DNA from: Pteria penguin
Lineage: Eukaryota; Mollusca; Bivalvia; Pterioida; Pteriidae
Reading direction: 5' to 3'
Assembly (NCBI GenBank): GCA_035048485.1
Contig: CM068582.1
Coordinates: 37,343,596 to 37,407,595, forward strand
DNA: 64,000 nt
Below, piece after piece: positions 1-12,800 of this stretch. Position 1 is the first letter of the stretch. Every line of letters begins with the position of its first letter. The translations under genes were made by a program, and so were the position numbers. The notes beneath the pieces were generated by a model. The model had not been told where the DNA came from and searched no databases. It was given only the letters and a program-made list of their open reading frames with translations.

Positions 1-92
1 TCTTCGATAACCTTGTAATAATGAGACAGTGCATATTTTTTCATTGTTTATACTTGAAATATCATTCAAACTGCTTCTGTTACAAGTTGCTT

Positions 93-361
93 TAATTGAT
101 TGATTAATTGATTGATTATTGTTTTACGTCACTCCACGATTATTTCACGTACACGGTGACGCCTGATGCACTGCATACAAATTTAGACCTTTGCAACGGA
201 CCCACCCGAAGCAGTGAGGGATCTTTTACGTGCCACGCCTACCGTGACACGGGACCTCGGTTTCTACTGTCTCATCCGAAAGACAGAACATTGGCGGGAG
301 TCGAACCCAGAACCTCTCGGTCACGAGCCGAGCACCTTATCCACTTGGCCACACCGGCTTC
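93..361 (-). mobile_element. tRNA-derived SINE, family 1, near intact
   Basis: On the minus strand the head reads TGGCCAAGTGGATAAGG (A box, as in tRNA-Ser/Leu) and GGGTTCGACTCCC (B box). A body with GAGACAGTAGAAACCGAGGT and AAAGATCCCTCACTGCTTCG follows, ending in an AATCAATCAATTAATC-type tail. Same family at 56677-57082, 62391-62663 and 25240-25480. Both pol III boxes look functional in this copy. Confidence 0.88.
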
Positions 362-454
362 AATTTTCTTTAAATACAGGCATATTTTCATCTTGCCCTA
401 TTTAAGGAACACCTTTGAATGTGACGAAAATGTGAAGAATTTTACGATGAATAA

Positions 455-632
455 AACAAGCTGTTTTGGGAAACACTAATGCCCCGGCGGCACCAGTGTC
501 CAAAAAGCCATCGACCTTGGTGTCATTTTAAAGGGCTTCATATATGAAGTCTCTATCCCTAACGGTTCAAAAGTTATAGCTAAGGTTAAAGTTGACGACA
601 AACAAACAGACAGACAAACAGATAGGACAAAA
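455..632. repeat. Dispersed repeat A, copy 1
   Basis: Matches 22287-22480, including CATCGACCTTGGTGTCATT and ACGGTTCAAAAGTTATAGC. Followed by an ACAGACAGACAAACAG simple stretch. No coding content seen. Confidence 0.75.
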
Positions 633-816
633 ACAATATGCTCACGATCTATCGATTCGGGGACTTAAAAACACAGAACAACATCAACAAAACAAACAAC
701 ACCTCCCCCTAAAACCACGAAAATGATCAATAAACGAAGTATATTAGAGTTATCTTTCGCAAACTATGTAAATTCGGTATAAGCGAGTTTAGACTGCAGG
801 AAACTTCCGTTGTTTT

Positions 817-1420
817 TAGCTCAACTGAGCTGAAAGTTGAAGTGAGCATTTCTAATCAACTTTAACCGTCGTACGTCTGTCTGTCTGTCAATTTTAACAT
901 TTTCTACTAATTCTTTTGAACCGCTTGAAGGTTTTCGATGGAACTTGATATGCATGAAGTAGATGAAGGTCCTCTACCAAGTTTGTTTATTTCGTCCATA
1001 TCCGTCGGCAGGTGTCACCACCAGCTATAAATAGGTGTCAGAGTGTACCCCTCTTTGAAAATCTTCTTTTCCATAACCACTGTATGAATAATGAAACTAA
1101 TAGCATCTGAGTGACCTAGTAAGATGTATGTTTCAAGTTTGCTCATTTCGTTGAAATCAGATAAGTAATTTTTAACAAGTTTTTGACATCTTTTCGGACT
1201 TTAACATTTTTGATGCAAAACAGCATGGTTTCCATCAATGTTTTCCCTATGACTGATTTTTGATGTACTGAAATGCTTATTTTAGCCTGAATATAGTAAA
1301 GGAATGTTTCTGGAAGAATATTGACAAAATCATGATTTTTGGATTTTTCATGATTGCAAAAAATGGGTAGAGTGGAGGGTTTTTTTTACATTTTCAATTT
1401 ATTTCTAGAGCGACTCATTG
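817..1420 (+). repeat. Dispersed repeat B, partial copy
   Basis: Starts with the hairpin TAGCTCAACTGAGCTGAAAG and shares GAACCGCTTGAAGG, then ATGCATGAAGTAGATGAAGG and GATTTTTGGATTTTTCATG with 59773-60591. From general knowledge this kind of sequence is abundant in bivalve genomes. Confidence 0.75.
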
Positions 1421-1876
1421 GATTTTGATGAAACTTATTAGTAATAAAGTGCTAGAGGTCCCAGTTGTTTTTCTTCCGGGTCTGTGTATAGGTGGCGCCA
1501 CCATAATCAAAAGAATGCTAAAAAACATTTCATAAATATTTTCATGCATGATGTACTTATGTGATCGAGAATAGCGTGGGTTGTCTCTCCTTGAACATCT
1601 TCCGTTAAAACCCTTGCTGACTCGAAAGGGCAGATTACTCGTTGCTTCTCGAATCGAATTCTCGTTGCGTTATTGATAGATATCTTATTTTCACTGTTTT
1701 ATACAAACTTCATTCAGAAATATATAGTTACAAACATTGATTTTATAGCATGGAGTAGCCACACAATTCTGTTCACATCACTTTAAAGATCGAGGCATGA
1801 AATGAAGCTTTGGAAACATATTTTCATGAACTTTGGTTTGCTCCTCCCCTCCCCCCTCCCCAACACACACACTTTT

Positions 1877-1985
1877 GCAATCTGATTAAAACAGTATCTT
1901 TATTCCGCTTCTCTATTTGTCCCATTGCGGATCCGCAATAGGACAAATAGAGAAGCGGAATAAAGATATGGTTTTAAACAGATTT
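1877..1985. mobile_element. Short near-perfect palindrome related to the 63219-63650 foldback
   Basis: TATTCCGCTTCTCTATTTGT...ATAGGACAAATAGAGAAGCGG pairs about the centre GCGGATCCGC. Outer flanks TCTGATTAAAACAGTATC and GATATGGTTTTAAACAGA match the arms of the longer element. Looks like an internally deleted copy. Confidence 0.82.
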
Positions 1986-2844
1986 ACACCTTTGATTTGC
2001 TTCCTACGCCACAGTGCTTCTTCAGTGAAGTCAAACACTGATACATGTATTCATATATTTACAATGATATTTGTAATACCTGATTGAAAATTTGCATTAT
2101 TGCTTACAATAAAACTAAAATCATATTGATAGTTATCTCGAAGTGAAAACCACGAAGTGAACGCGTTTGGCTGGTGAACTCCACTTTTAGATTTTTTTTT
2201 TTTTACATTTTCGGGATTTTGCACGATCAAATAGACTTGCTGCATATTATTAAGTGTCCTCGATAAGATGTGCAGATCTATAGACTTGACAAGGACTGTA
2301 CGTCCCATGGATCAGACGGTGCATGGTCCGAAACCTTTAGACTTGTGGTCTAATCATAGACACTTAGTAGGGACATGAACTGGATAGTATGGAAGCCATT
2401 CAAAATATCACAAATCGTCACAGACCTTGGTCCTGATCCTATGGACTATGCAGCTTTATCGCTGAACGTGATTTGATCAGCAATGAATTTTGATACATTT
2501 TGTATGGTCAATACGATTTGTTATTCATCACTCATCCTCTTTATAACCATGATGCCAACACACATTGACCTTCATGTAACACTTGTAAATACGCAAAGGG
2601 GGGTGGTTGGGTGATGACTCTATCCTTATATGCATTCTTCCTCCCATCTCAAATGTCCTCCTTTTTCTCTCCTCTCATGCTTTTCGTCCTTTCCCGTATA
2701 CCATTTCCATCAATTCACCTTCTTATTGTTTATTTCACTCGCCCGTGAACGTTTTTAATATTTTGAACAAGTTTTTCAATATCAAAGTAAGTTTTGCAAA
2801 ATCATTCGTCTTTTGCCTTGTCCTAGATCTCACAGTAATTTATA

Positions 2845-3345
2845 AATTCAGCCCCACTGCTTGCGACTTTTCCTAGATCTTCAAGTAATGTATGAAGCAA
2901 GCCCCACTGCTTGCTACTTTTCCTAGATCCCTCAGTAATGTATGAAGTCGGTCCCACTACTTGTGCCTTCTCTTGGATCTCCCAGTAATGTACGAAGTCA
3001 GTCCCACTGCTTGCGCCTTTTTCTAGATCTACCAGTAATGTACTAGATTTCCCATTAATGTACGAAGTAAGTCCCACTGCGTGTACCTTCTTCTAGATCT
3101 CCAAGTAATGTACGAAGTCGGTCCCACTGCTTGCGCCTTTTTCTAGATCTACTAGTAATGTACTAGATTTCCCATTAATGTACGAAGTCAGTCCCACTGC
3201 TGGCGCCTTCTCCTAGATCTCCCAGTAATGTATAAAGTCAGCCCCACTACTCGCGCCTCTCCTAGATCTCCAAGTAATAATACTAATATACAAAGTCAGT
3301 CCCACTACTGCATGCGCCTCCTCCTAGATCTCCTAGCAATTTACA
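2845..3345. repeat. 50-bp tandem repeat, about 10 units
   Basis: Unit contains CCCACTGCTTGCGCCTTTTC, TAGATCTCCCAGTAATGTA and CGAAGTCAGT. Most periods are 50 bp; two are 70 bp because of an added ACTAGATTTCCCATTAATGT piece. No coding role seen; the antisense ORF here is a by-product. Confidence 0.88.
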
Positions 3346-3843
3346 AAGCCATAATAATAATAATAATAATTATTAGAAAAAGAGGGTATTAATTACCATC
3401 TGGGTTGTATTAAGAATCTAAACTGGACATTCCGGCTTTGAAAACCAGAACAAAGTCCAGATGCGCCCTAATTAATATTTCAGATACAGTACATTTTTTA
3501 TTTCAATATAAGAAAACATATCCGCATCAATGACACAGCAAATCATATCAGACACATGCCAACTGACAACGATGCTTGCTGGGATAGACAGTCACGAAGT
3601 GGTCAGATTAAATTATAATCTGATCACCAGAGTGGTCCATTACCATGCAAGGTATCCTTTGAGCAGATAACATTGTGTTGTTGCATATAGTATTGATAGG
3701 TAATGTTAAGTCAGAAGTATGTTTGTATTTTATGATAGGTATGGATGTATCAGAGACAGATTTCTGGGCTCACACGAAAAAATCTTTTTCATAGCCGCAA
3801 GACGTGTCACTATTTTGATGATAGGCCACAGTTTCCTACATGT

Positions 3844-4057
3844 ATGTTGCGTAAATTTGAATTTTGGTATAAACAGTTTGTTAATACGTAGTCTGAATTA
3901 TCCATGGGTTTGCAAAAATGCTTCTTGTGGGTAGAATCAAACCGTTTCCCATGTTGCGTAAATTCGAATTTTGGTATAAACCGTTTGTTAATACGCAGTC
4001 TGAATCATCCATGCGTTTGCAAAATTGCTTCTCGTGGGCAGAATCAAACGTGTGGAT
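3844..4057. repeat. Direct duplication of 107 bp
   Basis: ATGTTGCGTAAATTTGAATT at 3844 recurs at 3951, followed in both by GTATAAAC-GTTTGTTAATACG and the same downstream order. About 90 percent identical by eye. Confidence 0.8.
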
Positions 4058-4089
4058 GACTAAGACTACATATAAACAAACCAGATAAT

Positions 4090-4325
4090 ACGACACAAAT
4101 TGGGGAGAAAGGTGTGACGACAGATCAGGGGTGATTTTTTTTTTATTGCCGACTGTTTGCTTAATGTTCATATATGTTTGATATTTGCCCCATCTGAGAC
4201 TGATGCCGAAACGCGAAATGCCTAGAGTCTTGCCGATCATTCCATTTATCAAAATATCAAGTTTACATAAGGTAAGGAATTGCGGCCCTATCCTCAAAAT
4301 AGGGCCACGAATTGTCGCTACCTTT
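4090..4325 (+). repeat. Dispersed repeat E, copy 1
   Basis: Contains GACAGATCAGGGGTGA, GCCGACTGTTTGCTTAATGT, CATTCCATTTATCAAAATAT and GTAAGGAATTGCGGCCCTAT. The reverse complement is present at 33575-33830. Probably an old transposable element; no name recognised. Confidence 0.72.
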
Positions 4326-5235
4326 AACAGCAAAAGACTGAGAACACGAAGATCGTGAATTTAGTGTTTTATTTTATTTACAAGAGTATAGAGATAAAAA
4401 GTAATACAAGTGCTAAAACAGATATTCTAAATTATTTGTAATATGGTAGATATACATTTTAATTCGACGTATCGATGTAGTTGTTAGGTTGTTCAAGTTT
4501 TATATTCTTAAACTCAAAGGTTGATCTCAAAAACGTTCAGCCAGCAATATTTTCTTCTGCGTTGATTTTGATGAATCCTTTTAGATCAAATTCACGTAGG
4601 GATTCAATATTTCTGTCCATATTCCCAAATCTGTCGAACAAGTGTAGATATATCTAGTTTTAGTATAATAGACTGAGCCGAGTTGGGAGTTCAGCAAGAA
4701 TGGACGATCCGAATTTAACATTAAAGACTGAGTCGAGTTATGAGTTCATCTTGGTGGTGGGGAAGTGGATGAAGATTAGAATCTTGTCATAACTTTTTGC
4801 CAATGTCAGGGATACGTTTGATGACTAGAATACAAAGACCATAGTAAACGTGTGCTAAAACTGGTGAGGATTTTAACCATGCTTTGGTTCAATCTCTTCC
4901 AGAGAGAGCACTCAAGTTCGCGCACTTGAGAACGCCCTCTGGTAGATAATGGGTCGAATTGTGTCGCCGTCACGTGACCAGTGAAAAAATCTTTAAAGTA
5001 GCGTAAAATAACTACATCGTGTTTATTGGGAATAGTAAAACGGTTCTTAACAGTTAAACTGAATAAAAACTAAACTATATAAAGCAGGAAAACAAGATTG
5101 CAACCGATACTTTTATTGTTCAATTTTATCTGTGTATATATTACAAGTACAATAGGAATACATAATTTTATTTTTGTTATATCTATGAAAACTTAACAAA
5201 TACATATATAACATAGTTTGTACAAACACGACGAA

Positions 5236-5393
5236 CAGTGGCGGATTCAGGAGTTAAGAAAAAATGAACAGCTTCAAAACGGAAGAAAGAACTATAAATT
5301 ACGACACATTTAACAATGTCTTGCCAGTGCGACAAATTTAAGTTTGTAAAGGGGACCTGCCTCTTTACTAAAATCCGCCGCTATAGCACAGTG
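5236..5393. mobile_element. Possible hAT-type MITE, 158 bp
   Basis: CAGTGGCGGATTCAGG at the left; AAATCCGCCGCTATAGCACAG at the right, which inverts to a GGCGGATTT end. Partial terminal match only. Confidence 0.4.
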
Positions 5394-6508
5394 TAGACAT
5401 GTAATTAAATATAATGCAATTGGTCACATGATTATAATTACGTTTTCTTTGTACCGTGTAGTATTTAATGAAAATAATAATAATAAAGATTGATATTAAT
5501 GAATTAACATGTCTGAAAGCTCTTTTTATCAGCATGATCTTTGTGAATTATGAACATTAAAGAATAAAGATCAAATTCATATTGACCTTGTGTCTTCCAT
5601 GTTGGATTATAGATTAGGATATTAGCATAAATGATATCAATATTTCAACCAAGTACTGTATTCTGTAAACCAAACCAGTTCATTTTAACGTTCACATCTT
5701 TTCATTTTTCATATTTTATTCAGCGATTCTGGTACATGTCTACCAGCATCCAATTTTCAAAACTATTCTCTTACTAAATGTATCATTTATGTCATCCTAG
5801 TTCTTTAATTTTGTGTTCAAGTATAGAATAAAAGCGTTCTGTGGAATGTGATCGAGCAAATGGCCGAGTATTCAATTACGAATCAAAGACAGAATGATAA
5901 ATATAACAGTAGTCCGCAACTTGATATCAACAGTAGCAAAATGGGAGCACACGACACGGCTAACGACATGAAAAACCAATCTGCAAAAAGAGAAAAGATG
6001 AGAACTATGAAAATAGTCATAGAGAAAGATAGCGTTAAGCAGGTCTTACATTCCATGTGTAAAATCCAACCACCACACTATCTATCAAACTGATATATCA
6101 GTAAGAAATAAATTACATTTTTATGTTTTGACTTTAAATTGTCCATAACATAATATGAAGTTAACATCTTATCAATTTGAGGGGAGGACATATTCTTTAT
6201 ACCCCGATCACTCCCAGTATTCTCCTCCATTACCCCCCCCCCCCTCCCCCTTCCCCAGTATTTTCTCTGTCTACCTCCATAAACCCGGTATGTGCTTTCG
6301 TCCTCCCACACTCCTTCTCTATCTTCCTTTCGGCCTTTTCTCTCTCTCCCTCTTTTCTCCCCCTCGCATGTGCACGCCCCTAGTATTTGATACATAGTTT
6401 ACACCTTAGAATCATGTTCACAATATATTTTACTGAAACATCTTATCATAAAATATTGATAAACTTCCTATATTTATATATAACGCACAAAGCCAAAATG
6501 TTTCTTAC

Positions 6509-6842
6509 CAGGAAAATCCACAGATTCTATTTCCCGTTCGCCTTTCACCTTAACTAAAAGTGTTCCAAAAGTACTGTCATTGCTGTCTTGGCAACAAATT
6601 CTGACGTAATATGAGTCTACGACCACTGACCGGAAGTAAGAGTTTTTGGATGTTTCAATGAAAGGTGAGTGCGTGCCGTTGAGCATCATGAGGAAGTTAG
6701 TGGTTGTGGGGTAGGTGCTAGCCAAACTGCAGCACATGTTGTCCCCAGATGGGTCGTACACTTCGATATCAAATATATTTTTACCGTCCTGTGTATCCTC
6801 TCTCAATTCTAATCTTGATGGTAAATTATTAAAACGTGGCGG
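6509..6842 (-). CDS. Exon 25: cadherin-like repeat with extra cysteines; last exon in window
   Basis: 334 nt, phase 0 in and phase 1 out; acceptor TGTTTTAG, donor GTAAGA. Opens with PPRFNNLPSRLELRED, the inter-repeat start of a cadherin domain, followed by IFDIEVYDPSGD. Two CC pairs (NMCCSL and VRICCQD) are not typical of classical cadherins and suggest a disulphide-stabilised variant. The exon ends in phase 1, so more coding sequence must follow, but no next exon is visible down to position 1. Confidence 0.82.
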
Positions 6843-9800
6843 CTAAAACAATACAGAAGTAGGATTTTAACACGAAACATATTTGTTTTTAATTCGGTGA
6901 TATAGTCTTCCAGCAAATAGTAACAGTATAATATAAATATAGTATAATATAAATATAATGTCAATAAAGATCTATCAATCTTTCTAAATATAATACATTG
7001 ATAGAATTTATAGTTAAAAAGTTTTGAAATCCCCCCCACTTACCGATCACAGTACATTCGCACTTTCACTATTTATAATCTAGAAGTACTGTATATCCCT
7101 TACCGATCACAGTATATCTTCAGTATATCTTCACTTTCCCTGTATATAATCTAGACGCTTATGATACTTATTTTGGAATCAGTATCAGAAGCTTTTACTC
7201 TCTTTATGATTAAATATACATGTAATTCAAAATTTAGGAGGATTTTGATGTACGGTACTGAGTAATCACTCAGAACATTCAGAAGCTATGACCTTGAACT
7301 TTGACTGTTTGACGTAAAAAGAAATAGACATCCTCCTCTTTTTATATCTAAATGCACAACCTAACTAAGTTTTAATCTGAAATACGGTTAGTTACTACTT
7401 GAAAACCACTCTTCAAACTTAACCTTTGACATTCAAAAACAATAGATATCTTCATCTTGTTAAAACTAAGTATATATATAAATTAAGTCGAATATGAGAT
7501 ATAGTATTGCGTTGTTATTCACAAATTGATTCGCAAAACACAGATAGAATGGGAACCTTCAGTGCCTTCCGGCAATCTCCAAATCAGAGTTGTCGTTCCT
7601 TTACAATCCACACACGCCTTTGCCCAGGTCTCAGGTTTTACAAGATTCTTGTATGATCAGATTTGGCCTCTAAACGGTATGACTTGGTCTTTAGTGGCTT
7701 TATTAGTTAAGTTTAAAGTATTTATCATGCAAACCATGAATAGAATAGAGGAAATTCTGGCAATTTATGACCAAAACTACGTCCTTAAAGACAAACAAAG
7801 AGAATCTGTTAGAAGGTAAAGGTGATCTTCTTGTAAGTCTCCCTGTCGGCTATGGAAAAAAAACATTATTTTCCATCTACTGCCATTTTGTACGATGCAA
7901 GTCACATGATTTTTTATCATGTGACCAGGGATTACTTTCAGTAGTTGGCAGAGATAAAAGGGAGTGCAAGGACCGTAAATCTGTTTTGGAGATTGTACCG
8001 ATAGGAGACATACAAATAAGTTAACCATTATTAATATATATTGCAATAAAGAATCAATAAAATATCAGTACTACTAATGAAACAAAAGATCCTGTAATAA
8101 ATGTTTGCTTTTCTTACCGCGTTATATGTAGTGATGGTCAGAATAGTGTAAGCGTAGTTCTCACAGCCGTCCACTGCTGTCACGTTATACACGAATTCGC
8201 TTGTCTCGTTAGATTTAGGTAAAGTGTCAAATATTTTGACAGTGCCTGAAATGGAATTTATAGTTTTACACCGAAAGCATCTGTTTCTCCAACAATTGGC
8301 TTAATTATAACCTTTTCAATTCATCATATTCTATATTAACATATGAACAGCAATCTTCAAAACGGTCAGTTTATACAATCCTATGTATTAGGTTGACCAT
8401 GCTATTTAGTTCTGAGTGTATCATCTTCATTTTAAAACAAGCAAAACATTTTTTTCTAATTCCAAATATAGCCACCAATAACTTGATTCCTTTTCCTTTC
8501 TTTGTGAATGTGACGGTGGTACAATGGTAACAGACAATTGAAAATAAAATATTTTGTCTTCCAATTTATGGCAAGGTTACCATGATTTGATCAATCTCGT
8601 AATGTGAATTACATTGGCGGTTTTAGAGAGAGGGGGTGTCAACAATTTTCCAAAAAGCCATTTTCAACCCATTTTTAGGGCTGCAACGCCCTTTCCACAC
8701 CGAATAGTGCAAAACATTAGTTATGGGAGACTGCAACCCCCCTCCCCCTTTCAAAAATTTCTATATCCGCCAATGAAGTATGTCAGGTTAGTAAAAAATG
8801 CATAGAATGATAACCTCTTTATCACTTACTGATGTTAAACGTCGTTGGATAAGAACAAGAAACAAGCTGTATTAGACACAAAGATATAAATTCACAGAAT
8901 TTTAGATTTAACTTATTTACCATCAACATATACATGTATTGGTATATTTCAAATTTCTACATGACAAAAATCGAATGAAAGGTCCTAGATCCCCATTTTA
9001 AGATGTATTTATATTCAAATCTCTCTCCCTTTATGGTTACAATAAAAGTTTTAAAACATTTAAAAATTTACACTTATCTATAATTAATCTTGTACAAGTT
9101 TAAAATAATGATTTAAACTTTTGATTTAGCAATGTATCAATACAACAAAACTGAAAACATACTACAAGTATTTTATCGTTTAAAATCTTACCAAAATAGG
9201 GATCGACGTAGAAATATTGTTTTAATGGAGTATTTCCCATGGGCTCAAAAGTGTACGTTGCTGCTTCTGCATGATCAACACCAGCTGTAGAAAATGTCAT
9301 GACTGAAGCATTACGTTCCAAATGATCAGCGATGGATACGTTATATTCTGATTGTAGAAACTCCATTGGGGTGTCTGTAAAATAAGTAAGAATAATACAG
9401 ATACAGGGATAACTCCATTGGGATGTCTGTAAAATAAGTAAGAATAATACACAGATACAGGGATAACTCCATTGGGGTGTCTGTAAAATAAGTAAGAATA
9501 ATACAGATACAGGGATAACTCCATTGGGATGTCAGTAAAATAAGTAAGAATAATACACAGATACAGGGATAACTCCATTGGGGTGTCTGTAAGATAAGTA
9601 AGAATAGTACAGATGCAGGTATAACTCCATTGGGGTGTCTGTAAAATAAGTAAGAATAATACAGATACAGGGATAACTCCATTGGGGTGTCTGTAAAATA
9701 AGTAAGAATAATGCAGATACAGGGATAACTCCATTGGGATGTCTGTAAAATAAGTAAGAATAATACACAGATACAGGGATAACTCCATTGGGGTGTCTGT

Positions 9801-12800
9801 AAGATAAGTAATAATAGTACAGATGCAGGTATAACTCCATTGGGGTGTCTGTAAAATAAGTAAGAATAATACAGATACAGGGATAACTCCATTGGGGTGT
9901 CTGTAAAATAAGTAAGAATAATGCAGATACAGTGATAACTCCATTGGGGCGTCTGTAAAATAAGTAAGAATAATACAGATACAGGGATAACTCCATTGGG
10001 ATGTCAGTAAAATAAGTAAGAATAATACACAGATACAGGGATAACTCCATTGGGGTGTCTGTAAGATAAGTAAGAATAGTACAGATGCAGGTATAACTCC
10101 ATTGGGGTGTCTGTAAAATAAGTAAGAATAATACAGATACAGGGATAACTCCATTGGGGTGTCTGTAAAATAAGTAAGAATAATACACAGATACAGGGAT
10201 AACTCCATTGGGGTGTCTGTAAAATAAGTAAGAATAATACAGATACAGGGATAACTCCATTGGGATGTCTGTAAAATAAGTAAGAATAATACACAGATAC
10301 AGGGATAACTCCATTGGGGTGTCTGTAAGATAAGTAATAATAGTACAGATGCAGGTATAACTCCATTGGGGTGTCTGTAAAATAAGTAAGAATAATACAG
10401 ATACAGGGATAACTCCATTGGGGTGTCTGTAAAATAAGTAAGAATAATGCAGATACAGTGATAACTCCATTGGGGCGTCTGTAAAATAAGTAAGAATAAT
10501 ACAGATACAGGGATAACTCCATTGGGGCGTCTGTAAAATAAGTAAGAATAATGCAGATACAGTGATAACTCCATTGGGGCGTCTGTAAAATAAGTAAGAA
10601 TAATACAGACACAGGGATAACTCCATTGGGGCGTCTGTAAAATAAGTAAGAATAATACAGATACAGGGATATCTCCATTGGGGCGTCTGTAAAATAAGTA
10701 AGAATAATACAGACACAGGGATAACTCCATTGGGGCGTCTGTAAAATAAATAAGAATAATACAGACACAGGGATAACTCCATTGGGGTGTTTGTAAAATA
10801 AGTAAGAATAATACAGATACAGGGATAACTCCATTGGGGTGTCTGTAAAATAAGTAAGAATAATACAGATACAGTGATAACTCCATTTGGTGTCTGTAAA
10901 ATAAGTAAGAATACTGCAGATACAGGATAACTACATTGGGGTGTTTGTAAAATAAGTAAGAATAATACAGATACAGGGATAACTCCATTGGGTGTCTGTA
11001 AAATAAGTAAGAATAATGCAGATACAGGGATAACTCCATTGGGTGTCTGTAAAATAAGTAAGAATAATACACAGATACAGGGATAACTACATTGGGGTGT
11101 CTGTAAAATAAGTAAGAATAATACAGATACAGGGATAACTCCATTGGGTGTCTGTAAAATAAGTAAGAATAATGCAGATACAGGGATAACTCCATTGGGT
11201 GTCTGTAAAATAAGTAAGAATAATACAGATACAGGGATAACTCCATTGGGTGTCTGTAAAATAAGTAAGAATAATACACAGATACAGGGAAAACTCCATT
11301 GGGTGTCTGTAAAATAAGTAAGAATAATACAGATACAGGGATAACTCCATTGGGGTGTCTGTAAAATAAGTAAGAATAATACAGATACAGGGATAACTCC
11401 ATTGGGGTGTCTGTAAAATAAGTAAGAATAATACAGATACAGGGATAACTCCATTGGGTGTCTGTAAAATAAGTAAGAATAATACAGATACAGGGATAAT
11501 TCCATTGGGTGTTTGTAAAATAAGTAAGAATAATACAGATTCAGGGATAATTCGATTGGGTGTCTGTAAAATAAGTAAGAATAGTACAGATGCAGGGATA
11601 ACTCCATTGGGGTGTCTGTAAAATAAGTAAGAATAATACAGATACAGGGATAACTCCATTGGGGTGTCTGTAAAATAAGTAAGAATAATACAGATACAGG
11701 GATAACTCCATTGGGTGTCTGTAAGATAAGTAAGAATAATACAGATACAAGGATAACTCCATTGGGGTGTCTGTAAAATAAGTAAGAATAATACAGATAC
11801 AGGGATAACTCCATTGGGTGTCTGTAAAATAAGTAAGAATAATACAGATACAGTGATAACTCCATTGGGTGTCTGTAAAATAAGTAAGAATAATGCAGAT
11901 ACAGGGATAACTCCATTGGGTGTCTGTAAAATAAGTAAGAATAATACAGATACAGGGATAATTCCATTGGGTGTTTGTAAAATAAGTAAGAATAATACAG
12001 ATTCAGGGATAATTCCATTGGGTGTCTGTAAAATAAGTAAGAATAGTACAGATGCAGGGATAACTCCATTGGGGTGTCTGTAAAATAAGTAAGAATAATA
12101 CAGATACAGGGATAACTCCATTGGGGTGTCTGTAAAATAAGTAAGAATAATACAGATACAGGGATAACTCCATTGGGTGTCTGTAAGATAAGTAAGAATA
12201 ATACAGATACAAGGATAACTCCATTGGGGTGTCTGTAAAATAAGTAAGAATAATACAGATACAGGGATAACTCCATTGGGTGTCTGTAAAATAAGTAAGA
12301 ATAATACAGATACAGTGATAACTCCATTGGGTGTCTGTAAAATAAGTAAGAATAATGCAGATACATGATCACTCCATTGGGGTGTCTGTAAAATAAGTAA
12401 GAATAATACAGATACAGGGATAACTCCATTGGGGCGTCTGTAAAATAAGTAAGAATAATACAGATACAGGTTAACTCCATTGGGGTGTCTGTAAAATAAG
12501 TAAGAATAATACAGATACAGGGATAACTCCATTGGGTGTCTGTGAAATAAATAAGAATAATACAGATACAGGTTAACTCCATTGGGGTGTCTGTAAAAAA
12601 GTAAGAATAATACAGATACAGGGATAACTCCATTGGGTGTCTGTAAAATAAGTAAAAATAATAAAGATACAGGGATAACTCCATTGGGGTGTCTGTAAAA
12701 TAAGTAAGAATAATACAGATACATGGATAACTCCATTGGGGTGTCTGTAAAATAAGTAAGAATAATACAGACACAGGGATAACTCCATTGGGGTGTCTGT

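Larger units (their letters stand above)
1421..6508. other. No further exon recognised; repeats only
   Basis: The sushi/cadherin gene should continue in or beyond this stretch, since exon 25 ends in phase 1, but I see no cadherin-like, transmembrane or other convincing exon. Contents are the short palindrome 1877-1985, the 50-bp tandem repeat, the 107-bp duplication, repeat E and a C/T-rich patch at 6190-6370 whose ORFs on both strands look fortuitous. Confidence 0.5.

Noticed and set aside
93..361. A tRNA-Ser/Leu gene
   Set aside because: The tRNA-like head is followed by a shared SINE body found in several copies.
2051..2308. Minus-strand ORF as the next exon of the sushi/cadherin gene
   Set aside because: No cadherin or membrane features, a poly-Lys stretch from a homopolymer, and no phase-1 acceptor and donor pair.
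6155..6397. Proline/serine-rich ORFs on the plus strand and an RGE-rich ORF on the minus strand
   Set aside because: A C/T-rich low-complexity patch; nothing beyond composition supports a gene.
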